Source: Muribaculaceae bacterium
GTDB lineage: Bacteria > Bacteroidota > Bacteroidia > Bacteroidales > Muribaculaceae
Direction of reading: 5' to 3'
Length of the DNA stretch: 64,000 bases
Assembly (NCBI GenBank): GCA_022509085.1
Contig: JAFLTW010000003.1
Span: 62,001-126,000, forward strand
In this document: piece after piece, positions 17,027 through 26,599 of the stretch
Numbering within the stretch: the stretch's first letter is position 1
Layout: the number at the start of each line of letters is the position of its first letter
Position numbers and translations under genes: made by a program
The notes under the pieces: model-generated
What the model was told of the DNA's origin: nothing
Seen by the model: the letters and a program-made list of their open reading frames with translations, nothing else
The model's database searches: none

Positions 17027-17803
17027 TTATTTGACTTCAGCGGTAGTGTCTTTGAGGTCGCCGAGGGGATACTTCGGGAACATGTTTTCCACCATCCAGT
17101 CGTTGGCCTTGGCGGGCGACATCTTCCAGCCGGAGTTGCAGGTGGATACCACCTCCACCACGCTCGTGCCCTTCTTTGCCATGGCATTTTCGAAGGCCTT
17201 CTTGAGGGCTGCCTTGGTCTTGCGCACTGAAGCGGGGTTGTGTACACTCTGGCGCGTCACGTAGCATGTGCCATCGAGGATTGCCATGAGGTTGGTGATT
17301 TCGAGGGGGTGGCCGTTGAGGTCAACGCGGCGCCCGTAGGGCGTTGTGGCGGTCTTCTGGCCGATGAGGGTGGTGGGGGCCATCTGGCCGCCCGTCATAC
17401 CGTAGATGGCGTTGTTGACGAATACCATCACGATGTTCTCACCGCGGTTGGCGGCATGGATGGACTCGGCCGTGCCGATGGCTGCCATATCGCCGTCGCC
17501 CTGGTAGGTGAACACTACGTCTTCAGGCCAGAGGCGGTTGACGGCGGTGGCCACTGCGGGTGCCCTGCCGTGGGCAGCCTCGATCCAGTCTACGTCGATG
17601 TAGTTGTAGGCAAACACCGCGCAGCCTACGGGCGATACGCCTACGGTGCGGTCGGTGATGCCGAGTTCGTGAACCACCTCGGAGATGAGCTTATGGATGA
17701 CGCCGTGGCTGCAACCCGGGCAGTAGTGCATGTGCACTTCGTCAAGGAGCTGGGGTTTTGAGTATACCTTGTTCTCCTCGCGGATTATATCTTTTACTTC
17801 CAT
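17027..17803 (-). CDS. vorA: 2-oxoacid:ferredoxin oxidoreductase subunit beta (TPP-binding)
   Basis: CPGCSHG near 28-34, YQGDGDMAAIG near 100 and FVNNAIYGMTGGQ near 129 form the thiamine pyrophosphate site of the beta subunit. At 258 residues it is the short, separate beta form. It lies 12 bases after the alpha gene and 29 bases before gamma, in one operon. It is distinct from korB (7132), so the cell has two different oxidoreductases of this family. The assignment to 3-methyl-2-oxobutanoate is by operon type (four subunits) and not by a specificity residue. Confidence 0.86.
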   Translation of the reverse strand: MEVKDIIREENKVYSKPQLLDEVHMHYCPGCSHGVIHKLISEVVHELGITDRTVGVSPVGCAVFAYNYIDVDWIEAAHGRAPAVATAVNRLWPEDVVFTYQGDGDMAAIGTAESIHAANRGENIVMVFVNNAIYGMTGGQMAPTTLIGQKTATTPYGRRVDLNGHPLEITNLMAILDGTCYVTRQSVHNPASVRKTKAALKKAFENAMAKKGTSVVEVVSTCNSGWKMSPAKANDWMVENMFPKYPLGDLKDTTAEVK

Positions 17804-17815
17804 TGTGTGCTGTGG

Positions 17816-18904
17816 TTATTTGCGGTTAACGATTTTCTGCTCGAGGGCTTCCACCACCTCTTCGGGGCTGGGGATGATGCCGCCGAGGCGACCGAAGTGT
17901 TCAACGGGGAGGGCGTCGTGGACGGCGAGGCGCACGTCTTCGATCATCTGGCCGGCGTTGAGTTCCACCACGAGGACGCCTTTCTTTCCGCTGGCGGCCT
18001 TGTTGACAGCCTCAGTGGGGAAGGGCCAGAGGGTGATGGGGCGCAGGATGCCTACCTTGATTCCCTTTTCGGCTGCGAGCTCGCGGGCCTTGTCGCAAAT
18101 GCGTGCTATGGAGCCGAAGGCCACCATGAGGTAGTCGGCGCCTTCCACGCCGATCTCTTCCCAGCGCGTCTCGTTCTTCTCGATCTCGCGGTAGGTGGCC
18201 TGAAGCTGGTGGTTGATCACCTCCATTTTGGCCGATTCGAGTTCGAGCGAGGTTATAACGTTGCGTTTGCGTCCGTTCTCACGTCCGTTGGCAGCCCAGG
18301 GGCACTGGCGGCGCACCTCTTCGTCGGTGCGGCGCGGGCGCTGCTCGGGGAGCACCACCTTCTCCATCATCTGTCCCACGATGCCGTCGGCCAGGATCAT
18401 AGAGGGTGTGCGGTATTTGAAGGCGAGGTCGAAACCGAGGCCTACGAAGTCAACCATTTCCTGCACGGTGGAGGGGGCGAGCACGATGAGGTGGTAGTCG
18501 CCATGGCCTCCGCCCTTGGTGGCCTGGAAGTAGTCGGCCTGCGAGGGCTGGATGGTGCCGAGGCCGGGGCCGCCGCGCATCACGTTGAGAATCAGGGCCG
18601 GCAGTGCGGCTGCGGCGATGTAGGAGATGCCCTCCTGCTTCAGGCTGACGCCCGGCGAGGAGGAGGAGGTCATGATGGCCTTGCCCGTGGAGGCACCGCC
18701 GTAAACCATATTGATGGCAGCCACCTCGCTCTCGGCCTGGAGCACCACCATGCCCGTGGTTTCCCACGGCATGAGCTCCTCGAGCGTCTCGAGAACTTCC
18801 GACTGCGGTGTGATAGGATATCCGAAGTAGCCGTCGCAGCCGTAGCGGATTGCGGCATGGGCGATGGCCTCGTTACCTTTCATTAGTCTTACTTCTTCTT
18901 TCAT
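17816..18904 (-). CDS. vorB: 3-methyl-2-oxobutanoate:ferredoxin oxidoreductase subunit alpha (VorB)
   Basis: The alpha subunit carries FGYPITPQSEVLETL near 24, AESEVAAINMVYGGASTGKAIMT, and SSSSPGVSLKQEG, all conserved in VorB. The protein has the pyrimidine-binding fold and contributes to the active site with the beta subunit. At 362 residues it lacks the gamma fusion seen in korA. It is followed by beta and gamma and preceded by a ferredoxin subunit. The complex works in the cytoplasm in branched-chain 2-oxoacid fermentation or, in reverse, in reductive synthesis. Confidence 0.87.
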   Translation of the reverse strand: MKEEVRLMKGNEAIAHAAIRYGCDGYFGYPITPQSEVLETLEELMPWETTGMVVLQAESEVAAINMVYGGASTGKAIMTSSSSPGVSLKQEGISYIAAAALPALILNVMRGGPGLGTIQPSQADYFQATKGGGHGDYHLIVLAPSTVQEMVDFVGLGFDLAFKYRTPSMILADGIVGQMMEKVVLPEQRPRRTDEEVRRQCPWAANGRENGRKRNVITSLELESAKMEVINHQLQATYREIEKNETRWEEIGVEGADYLMVAFGSIARICDKARELAAEKGIKVGILRPITLWPFPTEAVNKAASGKKGVLVVELNAGQMIEDVRLAVHDALPVEHFGRLGGIIPSPEEVVEALEQKIVNRK

Positions 18905-18972
18905 TTTCGGTATTAGAAATTTTATTTTTGTTTGTCTTGGATAGTGGACTCACCGTCGGGGTGTGGCAAGCC

Positions 18973-19203
18973 TTAGTCAACACGGACGCGATACACCTCG
19001 ATGCAGGCATCGGGGCACACCCATGCGCAGGAGCAGCAGCCTGTGCAGGCATCCGGATTCGACATGTAGGCGAAATGATATCCGCGGTCGTTCACTTCGT
19101 TAGGTTGTAGCGACAGCGTGTTGGTGGGACACGCTACAACGCATAGGTCGCAGCCTTTGCATCTGTCGATGTTGACTGTGACGGCGCCTTTTACTTTAGC
19201 CAT
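18973..19203 (-). CDS. vorD: 4Fe-4S ferredoxin subunit of the vor complex
   Basis: Two clusters are set by CKGCDLCVVACP and CTGCCSCAWVCP in a 76-residue protein starting MAKVKGAVTVNIDRCKGC. I chose the ATG at 19203; upstream in-frame codons add a basic, unrelated 20-residue leader and lie nearer the TAACTTTG box at 19294-19287. The delta subunit carries electrons from the alpha-beta site to free ferredoxin. It is the first gene of the vor operon, 68 bases before vorB. Confidence 0.88.
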   Translation of the reverse strand: MAKVKGAVTVNIDRCKGCDLCVVACPTNTLSLQPNEVNDRGYHFAYMSNPDACTGCCSCAWVCPDACIEVYRVRVD

Positions 19204-19350
19204 TGTTTTTCGTGTTTTTGGTATTTGGTTGTTAAGTTGTTTGCTCTGTCTTCGCTTTATCAAAAGCGTGAGTTATTCTTTACTCGCAAAGTTAATAATT
19301 AAATTTGATTTTTCACTGCATTCCATTAAAATTTTTGTCTGATACATCCT

Positions 19351-19394
19351 AAAACAAAAGGAGACCCGCCATCGGCAGGTCTCCTTTTGTTTTC
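19351..19394. terminator. Strong bidirectional terminator
   Basis: Arms of about 16 bases (AAAACAAAAGGAGACC and GGTCTCCTTTTGTTTT) enclose a GC-rich loop. It ends the Omp28-like gene on the minus strand. Confidence 0.9.
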
Positions 19395-19415
19395 GTTGCT
19401 GTGAAGTCAGGTTTT

Positions 19416-21404
19416 TTACCTTACCACCACCTTGCTTGTGCGTACGGTACCGTCGGAGAGTTTTTCGCTCTTGATGAAGATACCCGGAGTGGGGTTGGCC
19501 ACGCGAACACCGGTGAGGTCGAAGTAAGTGGTGCTCACTACGTCGAGGTCGGCTTCAACGCTCTCAACTGCATCGAAGATGTCTTTGGTGAGGTTTCTCT
19601 TGGCGGCATTCACAACCTTACCGTTCTGACGGTCGATAACGAAAGTGTTGATCACGAGGTTGTTGACGTCGATATACTTCCTGATGTCCTGACGCTGGGC
19701 GTTGTAGACCGCTGAGATATTGAATTCGAATTCAGTGTCGAACGGAACACCGGGTGTAACGTCTTTCACTGAGTTGACTATACCCTGACGAGCCTGGAGG
19801 TTGATGGCCACATCATTGAAGTGGAGGGCAACGTAGGTGGGCCACTCGGTGCACTGGCTGAGATAGGGTGCGTTTTTCACTTCGTTGGCATATTGGCCGC
19901 CGTAGTAGGTCTTCGAGAAGTAGTTGGTCTGCTGCCACTGGGGATCATACATGTCGTTGCAGGTGACGACGAAACCGATGCGGTAGGAGTCGTCGGCAAC
20001 TGCCTGGGCGAAGTTGGTCGTGGCCGTTGCTGTGATGGCCCAAGTCTCGGGGTCAACCGTGATGTTGGATACTTCGATTTCGGCGGGTGCATACAGCGCG
20101 TTCTGGGAGATGATCACATTCTTGATGCCGAGGTTTTCAAAAGGCTTGGTGAAGTCCTGGTTGCCGGTATTCTGGTCGATCATGTCGCCGTAATAGGGGT
20201 CGTATACGAGACCGTCACGGTTTATGGCTGCGGAGGGGTTACCGTAGCCCCATACCATACCCTGGTCTACACACATCGGGTCTTTGCCCTGCTCGTTGTT
20301 GTGATAAGCGATGAGCACAGTCTCATCTGCGAATTCCTCAGCGAGATATTCCATGGCCACGAAACCGCGGGGACAGAAGCCGCAGAAGAGATTGGTGTAT
20401 TCCTCAACGAGAGTGCGTTTCTTGGGGAGGAAGGGAAGGATTTCTGCGGGGAAGGTTGCCGAAGCTGCATATGAGGAGTTGGGATAACCGTTGACCTCCG
20501 TAATCTGGAAGTTGATGTCGTAAGTGCCGACTTCAGCGATGGGCTCCAGGGGAATGTTGAGGTTGATGCCGTCCATTACACTGGAAGCCACACCCTTGTC
20601 GAATTCATAATAGCCGGTTTGGGGCGTTCCGTTTTCGCCTACGGTGTACTGGTAGGAAAGATTGTTCATGGTAGCCTTGCCGAGGTTGGTGACGGTTACG
20701 GGCACGGTGAACTCTTTGTTTTCTGCTCCGTATGCTTTCGAGATATTGGCGATGGAAACGTAATAGTCCGTGCCTTCATATTCGAGAGTGAGATACATCG
20801 TGATGGCACCGCCGAGATAGGCATCGTTGGTCCACCTGTTCTCGGAGGCACCGGCCAGCTTGACGAAACATGCGTTCGGGTTGATTGAGCTTATGTCCTG
20901 AAGAATGGGCTTGCCGTTGATGTTGTTCTTGCTTGCCAGTTCCACAGAGTATCCAAAGTAGATGGGAGCCCCTGTAAGCTCAAGAGGCTGGGGAAGGGTG
21001 TAAGACAATACGGCGAGTTCCTGGTTTGCAGCGTTGTCAAGAGAGGGATTACCTGGACTGTAGTTTACACCCCAGAGAGTGGCAGGTGTCGGAGTTACAT
21101 TCTGAAGAAGCAGGTCTGAGCCTCCGATGGAAGAGGAAGCAAAGAGCCAACAATTCTTGATAGTGGGAATTGTGGAGGCATCTTCGTTGATGTAGGCATC
21201 AATCTTTTTAACCTTCATTCCCGTCAAGTCAGGCCTGTTGAGAAGGATGGCGGCTTGGAAAGTGAGGTATGACGGACCCTCATCGCCAAGTCCGTACAGT
21301 ACGGGGACTTTATTCACATAGGTGAAGTCAAGCGTGTTGGTGGCAGCAGAGGCACCAAAACCAATGGCGCCAATCACTGCGGTCAGTAGTAATTTTTTAA
21401 GCAT
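19416..21404 (-). CDS. Omp28-related secreted protein with T9SS-like C-terminal tail
   Basis: A signal peptide (MLKKLLLTAVIGAIGFGASA) leads a 662-residue protein. The first 300 residues are beta-rich with no family I can name. Residues from about 325 (KRTLVEEYTNLFCGFCPRG) are a thioredoxin-like Omp28 domain with a CGFC pair near 339-342. The last 36 residues (YFDLTGVRVANP, PGIFI, then a basic end) look like a type IX secretion sorting tail, so the protein probably crosses the outer membrane. The CxxC suggests redox or structural use, untested. A full promoter lies at 21470-21501, giving a leader of about 60 bases. Confidence 0.82.
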   Translation of the reverse strand: MLKKLLLTAVIGAIGFGASAATNTLDFTYVNKVPVLYGLGDEGPSYLTFQAAILLNRPDLTGMKVKKIDAYINEDASTIPTIKNCWLFASSSIGGSDLLLQNVTPTPATLWGVNYSPGNPSLDNAANQELAVLSYTLPQPLELTGAPIYFGYSVELASKNNINGKPILQDISSINPNACFVKLAGASENRWTNDAYLGGAITMYLTLEYEGTDYYVSIANISKAYGAENKEFTVPVTVTNLGKATMNNLSYQYTVGENGTPQTGYYEFDKGVASSVMDGINLNIPLEPIAEVGTYDINFQITEVNGYPNSSYAASATFPAEILPFLPKKRTLVEEYTNLFCGFCPRGFVAMEYLAEEFADETVLIAYHNNEQGKDPMCVDQGMVWGYGNPSAAINRDGLVYDPYYGDMIDQNTGNQDFTKPFENLGIKNVIISQNALYAPAEIEVSNITVDPETWAITATATTNFAQAVADDSYRIGFVVTCNDMYDPQWQQTNYFSKTYYGGQYANEVKNAPYLSQCTEWPTYVALHFNDVAINLQARQGIVNSVKDVTPGVPFDTEFEFNISAVYNAQRQDIRKYIDVNNLVINTFVIDRQNGKVVNAAKRNLTKDIFDAVESVEADLDVVSTTYFDLTGVRVANPTPGIFIKSEKLSDGTVRTSKVVVR

Positions 21405-21469
21405 TATCGTATTGATTTTATAGGTTGTTGTTGTCGTTTAAGCCGGTGTTTTCCGTATAATTTAATGCG

Positions 21470-21501
21470 CAAATATAATATTTATTTCGTGATTATACAA
21501 A
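21470..21501 (-). promoter_or_regulatory. Promoter of the Omp28-like gene
   Basis: On the minus strand, TTTG (21501-21498), 20 bases, then TATATTTG (21477-21470). Transcription is predicted near 21465. Confidence 0.78.
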
Positions 21502-21518
21502 AAATTTTCCTTTTAACA

Positions 21519-24500
21519 TTATTTCAGTTTCTTTTTGGGCTCGAGTATCTCGTGCAGGATTTCGAGCGCCCGGGACACTCCCGGCACATTGTCGAAAAGG
21601 ATGGAGTTTTTGCCGTTGTTCTGGCGGAACTTCGTCTCCATGAGGTGGGCTGAGACGTAGTTGAGAATTTTGGAGAAGGCGTCGCTGTGGGCATACGCTT
21701 CGTTTTCCTCGCCCACGATGTAGATATACATCTTGCCGCCCTTGAGCACGATGCGCTCGATGCCGAGGCGTTTGGCCTCGTGTCGCAGGGGCACCACGCG
21801 GATGAGCTCCTCGGTGGTGGCCGGAATCCGGCCGAAGCGGTCGATGAGCTGTCGGCGGAATTCCTCGGTCTGCTCGGCCGTCTCCATATTGTCGAGCTGC
21901 TGATAGAGCGAGATGCGCTCACTCTCCTGTGGCACGTAAGACGGCGGGAGGCGCAGCTCGAGGTCGCTTTCTATCACGCAGTCGGCCACGAATTCGTCGC
22001 TCTGCGTGGACACCTCGTCGAAGCTGTCGCCGAATTCCTCGGTCTTCAGCTCTATCACGGCCTCGCGCAGTATTTTCTGGTAGGTTTCGTAGCCGAGGTC
22101 GGCAATGAAGCCGCTCTGTTCGGCCCCGAGCAGATTGCCGGCGCCGCGGATGTCGAGGTCTTGCATGGCGATGTGGATGCCGGAGCCGAGGTCGGAGAAG
22201 CTCTCTATGGCGGCCAGGCGCCGCGAGGCCTCGGGGGTAAGATGCGCTCCGGGAGGCACCATGAGATAGCAGAACGCCTTGCGGTTGCTGCGACCCACGC
22301 GGCCACGCAGCTGGTGGAGCTCGGAGAGGCCGAAGCGATGGGCGTTGTTTACGATCATGGTGTTGACGTTGGGGATGTCGATGCCGTTCTCAATGATAGT
22401 TGTGGATAGCAGCACGTCATAGTCGTGGTTTACGAAGTCGGTGATGCGGCGCTCCACGGTCTCCGGCGGCATCTGGCCGTGGGCCACCACAATCCTGACG
22501 CCGGGCAGGATGCGGCGCAGCCGCGTCTCGAGGTCTTCGAGGTCGGAGATGCGGTTGGAGACCACGAACACCTGGCCGTTGCGGCTAAGCTCGAAGTTGA
22601 CGGCCTCCTTCAGTATGTCGTCGTCAAGACCGGTGACTGTGGTGACGATGGGGTGCCTGTTGGCCGGCGGAGTGTTTAGCGAGCTGAGGTCACGCGCCCC
22701 CATAAGTGAGAACTGCAGGGTTCGCGGAATGGGGGTGGCGCTCATGGTGAGGGTGTCGACCTGTGTCTTCATCTGGCGAAGCTTCTCCTTGACGCTCACG
22801 CCAAACTTCTGCTCCTCGTCGATGATGAGCAGCCCGAGGTCTTTAAACTTCACCGACTTGCCCACGAGTTTGTGGGTGCCGATGAGGATGTCGACCTTTC
22901 CGGCCTCGAGGTCGGCGAGGATTTCCCTCACCTGCTTGGGTGTCTTGGCGCGCGAGATGAACTCGACCCTGACGGGGAAGTCTTTGAGTCGTTCGGAGAA
23001 GGTATGGAAGTGCTGCATGGCGAGCACGGTAGTGGGCACGAGCACGGCCGTCTGCTTGTTGTCGGCGGCAGCCTTGAAGGCGGCGCGTACGGCGAGCTCT
23101 GTCTTGCCGAATCCCACATCGCCGCATATGAGGCGGTCCATGGGTCGGGGCGACTCCATGTCGGCCTTGATTGCTGCCGTGGCCGTAAGCTGGTCGGGAG
23201 TATCCTCGTAGTGGAACCCGGCCTCCAGCTCGGCCTGCATGTATGAGTCGGGCGAGTAGGCGAAGCCCTGCTCCTCGCGACGTGCGGCATAGATCTTTAT
23301 GAGGTCGCGGGCTATATCCTTTACCCGGGTCTTGGTGCGCTCCTTTATGCGGGCCCAGGCTCCGGTGCCGAGCTTGTTGATGCGCGGCGGAACACCTTCC
23401 TTGCCACGGTATTTCGAGAGCTTGTGGAGCGCGTGGATGCTCACGAGCAGTATGTCTTCGTTCTGATAGAAGAGCTTTATCATCTCCTGGGGCGAGCCGT
23501 TCACGTCGGTCTTCACCAGTCCGCCGAAGCGCCCTATGCCGTGGTCAACGTGGACTATATAGTCGTCTTTCTCAATCATCTGCAGCTCCTTGAGGCTCAT
23601 GGCCAGCTTGCCGTTGCGTGCGCGGTCGCTCTTGAGGCTGTATTTGTGGAAACGGTCGAAGATCTGATGGTCGGTGAAGTAGCAGGTCTTGCCGGGATGG
23701 TCTATGAAGCCTTCGTGGAGGGTGAGGTCTACGGGCGTGAATGCGATCTCCTCGCCTCGGTCTTGAAAGATCTCCTTGAGGCGCCTGGCCTGGTAGGGGG
23801 CGTCGCTGAGCAGCAGTATGTCGTAGCCTTCCTCCCGGAGGGTGCGGAAAGACTCGGAGATGAGCTCGAAGTTTTTGTGGTAGAGCATCTGGGGAGAGCA
23901 GTCGAAGTCGATGGAGCGGTCGCGGTCCTTGCCGGCGGGAGCCACGGGGGAGTCTTCAAGCCGGGCGGCAGAGAATTCCACGCGGCGCAAGGCCTCCCAG
24001 GCGCCCTTGAACTGTCTGAAATCCACGAGCATCTTCAGGGCGTTCTCATCGCCCTCTCCCGAGATGGAGGCCGAGGCGGAGAATGAGGAGGCGCACACCT
24101 CCTCCACTCTCGAGAGCACGTAGCCGGGGGCGGAGACCCACACTATGGTTCCCTTGTCGACAAACTCGAGGAGCGAAACTCCGCCGTCGCCCTTGCCGGA
24201 AGCGTCGCTGCCGAGCACGGAGACCTCCTCGAGGCGCTCGCGGCTGAGCTGAGTCTCCACGTCGAAGAGGCGTATGGAGTCTACATCGTCGTCGAAGAAG
24301 TCGATGCGGTAGGGAAGCTCGCTGGAGTATGAATAGATGTCGAGGATGGAGCCGCGGTTGGCAAACTGTCCGGCCTCATACACGTAGTCCACCTCCTTGA
24401 AGCCGAGGTCGCGCAGGCGGCGTATCACGTCGGAGAGCCGGTAGGATTGGCCGGAGCGGAGCAGGATCATGTTCTCGCCCAGGTCGAGACGCGGGGGTAC

Positions 24501-24896
24501 CTTCTCGGCCAAAGCCTCGGGATATGTCACCACCCAGCGCAGCGCCTTGGAGTTGACCAGGGCGTCGAGGGCCTCTGTGCGCAGGATCTGTTGCGGAGGG
24601 TCGGCCTGTCCGTAGCGTATGTCGCGCTTGAATCCAGAGGGGAAGAAGGCCACGCTCTTCTCGCCGGCGATGTGTGCAAGGTCATGGTAGATGTAGCCGG
24701 CAGCGTCCATGTCGCGGGCCACCACCAGGGCAGCCGGAGCACCGGGCTTTGCCAGACGCGACATCAGCATCGCCGGAGCACTCCCGGCGAGGCCGTAGAA
24801 GCACACGCCGCCATGGCGCGCGCCGCGGAGCAGGGTCCGCGCCCTCTCTATCGCCTCTTCGCCGGCAAAGCGGGCGGCTGCCTCCTGTAGCGTCAT
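21519..24896 (-). CDS. mfd: Transcription-repair coupling factor Mfd
   Basis: The 1125-residue protein has the full Mfd order: a UvrB-like N-terminal part, an RNA-polymerase interaction domain near 450-540 (DDYIVHVDHGIGRFGGLV), and an SF2 translocase with Walker A GDVGFGKTEL near 592-601, IIDEEQKFG near 705, TATPIPRTL, and motif VI with QLRGRVGRS. A C-terminal TRCF domain closes it. Mfd removes stalled RNA polymerase and recruits UvrA. Its ATG overlaps the stop of the S41 protease gene (ATGA), so it is the last gene of a four-gene operon. Confidence 0.96.
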   Translation of the reverse strand: MTLQEAAARFAGEEAIERARTLLRGARHGGVCFYGLAGSAPAMLMSRLAKPGAPAALVVARDMDAAGYIYHDLAHIAGEKSVAFFPSGFKRDIRYGQADPPQQILRTEALDALVNSKALRWVVTYPEALAEKVPPRLDLGENMILLRSGQSYRLSDVIRRLRDLGFKEVDYVYEAGQFANRGSILDIYSYSSELPYRIDFFDDDVDSIRLFDVETQLSRERLEEVSVLGSDASGKGDGGVSLLEFVDKGTIVWVSAPGYVLSRVEEVCASSFSASASISGEGDENALKMLVDFRQFKGAWEALRRVEFSAARLEDSPVAPAGKDRDRSIDFDCSPQMLYHKNFELISESFRTLREEGYDILLLSDAPYQARRLKEIFQDRGEEIAFTPVDLTLHEGFIDHPGKTCYFTDHQIFDRFHKYSLKSDRARNGKLAMSLKELQMIEKDDYIVHVDHGIGRFGGLVKTDVNGSPQEMIKLFYQNEDILLVSIHALHKLSKYRGKEGVPPRINKLGTGAWARIKERTKTRVKDIARDLIKIYAARREEQGFAYSPDSYMQAELEAGFHYEDTPDQLTATAAIKADMESPRPMDRLICGDVGFGKTELAVRAAFKAAADNKQTAVLVPTTVLAMQHFHTFSERLKDFPVRVEFISRAKTPKQVREILADLEAGKVDILIGTHKLVGKSVKFKDLGLLIIDEEQKFGVSVKEKLRQMKTQVDTLTMSATPIPRTLQFSLMGARDLSSLNTPPANRHPIVTTVTGLDDDILKEAVNFELSRNGQVFVVSNRISDLEDLETRLRRILPGVRIVVAHGQMPPETVERRITDFVNHDYDVLLSTTIIENGIDIPNVNTMIVNNAHRFGLSELHQLRGRVGRSNRKAFCYLMVPPGAHLTPEASRRLAAIESFSDLGSGIHIAMQDLDIRGAGNLLGAEQSGFIADLGYETYQKILREAVIELKTEEFGDSFDEVSTQSDEFVADCVIESDLELRLPPSYVPQESERISLYQQLDNMETAEQTEEFRRQLIDRFGRIPATTEELIRVVPLRHEAKRLGIERIVLKGGKMYIYIVGEENEAYAHSDAFSKILNYVSAHLMETKFRQNNGKNSILFDNVPGVSRALEILHEILEPKKKLK

Positions 24897-26599
24897 TTAC
24901 GTTTGCTCTTCTTTACGGGCGGCGGCGAGAGGAGTTGCCGGTAGAGGGCCGGGTTGTGGAGTATGTCGCGGGCCACGCCCACCTCCTCGTCGAAGCGTAG
25001 GGAATACTCCTCCTCGCCCGAGCGGTTGTAGTAGCGGCTCACGATCTCGCGGCCCAGGAATTCGGCCACCTCGTCGCGCTTGTTGTAGAGGTCGCGCTTG
25101 AGGTCGGGCATCACCAGGGGCATCATGGCGTCGATGGCAGAGTCGAGCTCGGGGGTCATGAAGCCGTCGTTGCCTGCCGTCTTGCGCAGCTGCTCAAGCA
25201 GCTTTTCGCCGGCCTTGTCGCTCTTCACCTTGGCCGTGTCGACAAACTCCACGAACTCGGCAAAGATCTCGTCGTCGATCGTAAACTCTCCGGGATGAGC
25301 GATCTCGGGGTGGGTGGCGGCATATTTGGTGGCGAAGTTGAATATCTGGTTCTCAACCACGAGATTATAGATCAGCGTGGAATAGTCGGGGAGGCTCACT
25401 ATAGAGTCGGGGGTGAGGCCGCCGCCGTCGCGCACGGTGCGTCCGGCCTTGGTCTTGAATTCGTTGGCGAGGCTGTCGGGGGTGTGGGCCACGGAGCCGT
25501 CGGGGTTGCGACGCGAGTAGTCGAGCGCCTGGATGAGGCGCCCCGAGGGGAGGTGATATTTGGCAGTGGTCACCTTCAGCAGCCCGTCGAAGGGGAGGGA
25601 ATAGGTGCCCTGCACGAGGCCCTTGCCGAAGCTGCGGCGACCCACGAGCACTCCTCGGTCGAGGTCTTGCACGGCGCCGGCGGTGATTTCGGCCGCCGAG
25701 GCGCTACCCTCGTCGATGAGCACCACCAAGGGCATATCGGGCAGCAGGGGAGTGTGGGCCGTGGTGTAGGCCTTATATGAGTCGGGGGTCTTCCCCTTGG
25801 TCTCGAGCACCTGAATGCCGCGCGGCAGAATCATGTCGAGGATGTCCACGGCTGTAGTCACCAGTCCGCCGCCGTTGGCTCGCAGGTCGAGGATGAGGCC
25901 TTTCACCTCAGGATTGGCCTTGAAGCTCTCAAGTGCCGTGCGTACCTCCTGCGCGCTCTTGTCTTGGAAAGAGGTGAGTTTCACGAAGCCTATGTCACCG
26001 TCGATCACGCCGTAGAAAGGCACGCTGCTGTCTTGCACCTTCTCGCGCAGGATGTCGAAGCTCAGGATACTGTCGGCCACGTAGGGGCGTTCCACCGTGA
26101 CCCTCACCGTCGTGCCCGGGTCGCCCTTGAGGCGCTTGGTGGTGAAGTCGGTGGGTTTTCCTGTCACGTCGGTCGTGTCTACCCTCAGTATCCTGTCGCC
26201 GGCCTTTAGCCCCACCTTATACGAGGGTGAGCCCTCTATTGGCATGGCGATGTAGGTGTCGCCATTCATGCCGCGCACGAAGGCGCCGATGCCGCCATAG
26301 GAGCCCGTGGTCATAATCTCGAGGTTCTCGCGCTCGTCGGAGGTATAATATTCCGTATAGGGGTCGACGGTGTTGAGCATGGCGCCGATGGCGGCCTCGA
26401 AAGCCTCGTCTGGGCGCAGGGAGTCCACATAGGTCTCGGCCAGATATCGCGTGATGGTGTTGAACACGGTGAGGTTGCGCCCCAGAGCGGTGTCGGAGGC
26501 CACCTGGCGCGGGGCCTGGGCCTGACTCTGGCCGCGGCCCATGAAAGCCGCCACGGCCGCGGCGGCTATTATTACGATGCTTATTGTCCTCTTCTTCAT
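24893..26599 (-). CDS. S41-family C-terminal processing peptidase
   Basis: The product starts MKKRTISIVIIAAAAVAAF, a signal or anchor, so it acts in the periplasm. A PDZ domain (GSPSYKVGLKAGDRILRV) precedes the S41 catalytic core, with VVLIDEGSASAAEI (Ser nucleophile) and RSFGKGLVQ (Lys base). A 150-residue C-terminal part is also present, giving 568 residues. The start at 26599 was chosen because it gives this signal peptide and overlaps the nadB stop (ATGA); the open frame continues upstream but reads as arginine-rich noise over nadB. CtpA/Prc enzymes trim envelope proteins. Confidence 0.9.
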   Translation of the reverse strand: MKKRTISIVIIAAAAVAAFMGRGQSQAQAPRQVASDTALGRNLTVFNTITRYLAETYVDSLRPDEAFEAAIGAMLNTVDPYTEYYTSDERENLEIMTTGSYGGIGAFVRGMNGDTYIAMPIEGSPSYKVGLKAGDRILRVDTTDVTGKPTDFTTKRLKGDPGTTVRVTVERPYVADSILSFDILREKVQDSSVPFYGVIDGDIGFVKLTSFQDKSAQEVRTALESFKANPEVKGLILDLRANGGGLVTTAVDILDMILPRGIQVLETKGKTPDSYKAYTTAHTPLLPDMPLVVLIDEGSASAAEITAGAVQDLDRGVLVGRRSFGKGLVQGTYSLPFDGLLKVTTAKYHLPSGRLIQALDYSRRNPDGSVAHTPDSLANEFKTKAGRTVRDGGGLTPDSIVSLPDYSTLIYNLVVENQIFNFATKYAATHPEIAHPGEFTIDDEIFAEFVEFVDTAKVKSDKAGEKLLEQLRKTAGNDGFMTPELDSAIDAMMPLVMPDLKRDLYNKRDEVAEFLGREIVSRYYNRSGEEEYSLRFDEEVGVARDILHNPALYRQLLSPPPVKKSKRK